Positions 59,814 through 61,375 of a stretch of 61,375 bases of DNA are shown piece after piece. How positions within the stretch are numbered: the first letter of the stretch is position 1; the number at the start of each line of letters is the position of its first letter. Source of the DNA: DAOTWY01 sp003696565 (GTDB lineage: Bacteria; Chloroflexota; Anaerolineae; Aggregatilineales; Phototrophicaceae); the NCBI GenBank assembly GCA_034435635.1, contig DAOTWY010000162.1:1-61375 (forward strand), written 5' to 3'. The notes under the pieces are model-generated. The model made no database searches. It was not told where the DNA came from and saw only the letters and a program-made list of their open reading frames with translations. A program made the position numbers and the translations under genes.

Positions 59814-60949
59814 AATGTCCACTCAGTTAAGATAGCTGCAATCAGTGCCGCACGTTGTGGTAACGATCGTACCAACACATGCTCATGCGCTGCATGTGCC
59901 CCGTCGCCGATAGGTCCTAAACCATCTAAGGTTGGGATACCAATGCTAGCAGTAAAGTTGCCATCACTCACCCCGCCACTACCTTCTCCCCGGATCGTGA
60001 TCCCATATTTTGCACCGATTTGTTGAGCTTTTTCAAATGTTGCTCGCATAAGTGCATCATATTCCATTGGTGGACGGCTGTGAACAGTCTCAATTTCGAC
60101 TTTTGCCCCAGGTATAAACGGCACAGTTGATTCAATTGCCTGCTGCACGGTTTGCATTGCTGTCATTTTCAAAAAACGAGTATCCACACCTAAGATGGCG
60201 TTTGCCGGGATCACGTTTAACGCGCTACCGCCTTCTGCCATTGTCACAGAGACAGATGTGCCATTCTTTATGTCATTCATGCCGTGTAAACGTATGGCTT
60301 GTTGGGCGAGTTCAATCAATGCGTTGATGCCTTGCTCTGGCGCACCCCCAGCATGAGATGCTTTGCCTGTGATATGTAACCGATATGCCGCGACACCCTT
60401 CCGCCAAATTTTGAGCGCGCCTTCTGGCGTGGCTGGCTCCATCACCAAAACTAACCCAGATTTTTGTGCAATCTCACGGATGACTTCTTCAGAGTGATTG
60501 CTGCCGATTTCTTCGTCACTGGTTAATAATGCCCATATGGGACGATTTGGGAACTGGTCGTTTTCTTGCAAGCCGCGTATGGCTTCCATCATCAAAGCGA
60601 TGCCGCTTTTCATGTCAAGTGTGCCAGGACCATATAATCGCCCGTCTTCTGATAGATGAATCGGCATGTGTTCCAGTGTGCCTTCTGCCCAAACAGTATC
60701 TATATGACACAAAAACAAAATAGGTTTGCCTGGTGCGTTTGCGTTCCACTTTGCAAATAAAATATCGCCCACTTCATCCCGAAACAGACGCATCACATCC
60801 GCACCAAGTTGCTGTAGACGTGCTTCTATAAACGCCCCCATACGATCCACCGCCACTTTATTATGTGATGGTGATTCAATGCGTGCCATATCAACGATTA
60901 AGTCAATCATCGCCTGTTGCTGAGATTTGAAGTAATCTTCTTGAAGCAT
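59810..60949 (-). CDS. M20-family metallopeptidase (glutamate carboxypeptidase-like)
   Basis: A 379-aa zinc peptidase. It has the metal site FLCHIDTVW and GPGTLDMKSGIALMMEA, the catalytic LLTSDEEIGSNHSEE, and a dimerisation lid domain near residues 180-300 (GKASHAGGAPEQGINALIEL). GEGSGGVSDGNFTASIG and DGLGPIGDGAHAAHE supply the last ligands. It resembles carboxypeptidase G2. No signal peptide is seen. It starts ATG 60949. Confidence 0.9.
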   Translation of the reverse strand: MLQEDYFKSQQQAMIDLIVDMARIESPSHNKVAVDRMGAFIEARLQQLGADVMRLFRDEVGDILFAKWNANAPGKPILFLCHIDTVWAEGTLEHMPIHLSEDGRLYGPGTLDMKSGIALMMEAIRGLQENDQFPNRPIWALLTSDEEIGSNHSEEVIREIAQKSGLVLVMEPATPEGALKIWRKGVAAYRLHITGKASHAGGAPEQGINALIELAQQAIRLHGMNDIKNGTSVSVTMAEGGSALNVIPANAILGVDTRFLKMTAMQTVQQAIESTVPFIPGAKVEIETVHSRPPMEYDALMRATFEKAQQIGAKYGITIRGEGSGGVSDGNFTASIGIPTLDGLGPIGDGAHAAHEHVLVRSLPQRAALIAAILTEWTF

Positions 60950-60967
60950 AATGCCTCCATTCTTTCA

Positions 60968-61375
60968 TCAAAATGGGCATAAATCATCGGCTGTATAAGA
61001 TAAATTACGTGTGCCATAGCGGTTGATTAGTGTGAGGGCATCACCATTTAGTGCGATAAAGTCTTGAACAGCATCACAAGCGTTATTCAAACTGTTATCC
61101 AGAATGAACGTTTCCCAAAAGATACGACTCATCTCTACATAGATTGGTGGTGGTGCGCCTTCTTCTCCACTAACAGGGAAAATCTCTTGAATGCGTTGGT
61201 AGATCGCTGCTAATTCCTCTAAGTTATTGTTGGCAGCGCGTGCTAATAGTAGACGATACAACGCATAACTTTGCAAAATAGGTTCTTCATTTCTCAGCCA
61301 ATTATCTAAGGTTTCATCACTTAACGCCTGCTGATAAAGCAGAATGGCTGGTGTATATTCCTCTGTAAAAATCGT
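60968..61375 (-). CDS. Partial gene running off the window end (5' part missing)
   Basis: An open frame of 135 codons reaching the window edge, so its start lies beyond. The readable part begins in helices (LLYQQALSDETLDNWLR; YALYRLLLARAANNNLEELA; IYQRIQEIFPVSGEEG) reminiscent of helical repeats, and ends with ALTLINRYGTRNLSYTADD then LCPF. I cannot name the family. An internal TTG at 61276 is not the true start, because the frame stays open upstream. It lies 18 nt upstream of the M20 gene and may be cotranscribed with it. Confidence 0.6.
   Translation of the reverse strand, partial: TIFTEEYTPAILLYQQALSDETLDNWLRNEEPILQSYALYRLLLARAANNNLEELAAIYQRIQEIFPVSGEEGAPPPIYVEMSRIFWETFILDNSLNNACDAVQDFIALNGDALTLINRYGTRNLSYTADDLCPF

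Overview
The window looks like a chromosomal segment of a member of the Chloroflexota, most likely an Anaerolineae-type lineage. This is inferred from gene content and was not checked by a search. The signs are a YbjN protein beside a serine-protease-like/zinc-ribbon protein, a DUF4388 protein with its own small GTPase, a giant multi-GAF histidine kinase, several Thr/Pro-linker surface proteins, tandem clan-A glycosidase-like proteins, and a T-box leader on pheST. Genes are dense, often overlap by 4 nt (ATGA), and switch strand in blocks.

Layout. 1-1.9 kb: a 52-aa Asp/Tyr protein, then a YbjN-like and a pseudo-protease/zinc-ribbon gene. 2.1-7.0 kb: from a near-consensus promoter, DUF4388 protein, small GTPase, alpha/beta hydrolase, hexapeptide-repeat acyltransferase-like protein and an acyl-ACP-reductase-like enzyme. 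7.2-17.4 kb: a signalling block with a response regulator carrying a dead GGDEF-like domain, a 2571-aa kinase with eleven GAF domains, a CheY-like regulator, and a paralogue of the first hydrolase that has lost its catalytic serine. 17.4-25.4 kb: housekeeping genes (thiamine pyrophosphokinase, DUF402, YgjP-like peptidase, MurJ, XseA/XseB, BioY, FabI, D-2-hydroxyacid dehydrogenase). 25.4-31 kb (minus strand): UbiB-like kinase, ArsA-like ATPase, 3-methyladenine glycosylase, GT39-like membrane protein. 31.0-31.97 kb: remnant of an AbiE toxin-antitoxin system with its operator. 32.1-35.9 kb: L9, RodZ-like protein, RimO and a small unknown gene.

35.9-46.4 kb (minus strand): RNase Z, a second GT39-like protein, a CopD-like membrane protein and four clan-A glycosidase-like paralogues, all exported or membrane-anchored. 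46.4-48.8 kb: crotonase, methyltransferase and a lipoprotein with a degenerate hydrolase fold. 48.9-53.0 kb: pheST behind a complete phenylalanine T-box. 53.1-54.5 kb: a small HTH gene, a structured non-coding stretch with two strong terminators, and an HNH protein. 54.8-60.9 kb: an ABC-2 exporter (ATPase and two permeases), a membrane-anchored gluzincin-like protease and an M20 peptidase. The window ends inside another minus-strand gene.

The most unusual parts are the signalling/lipid block with its catalytic and non-catalytic hydrolase pair, the in-frame deleted AbiEii with intact operator, the unexplained RNA-like region at 53.35-53.92 kb, and the four tandem glycosidase paralogues.
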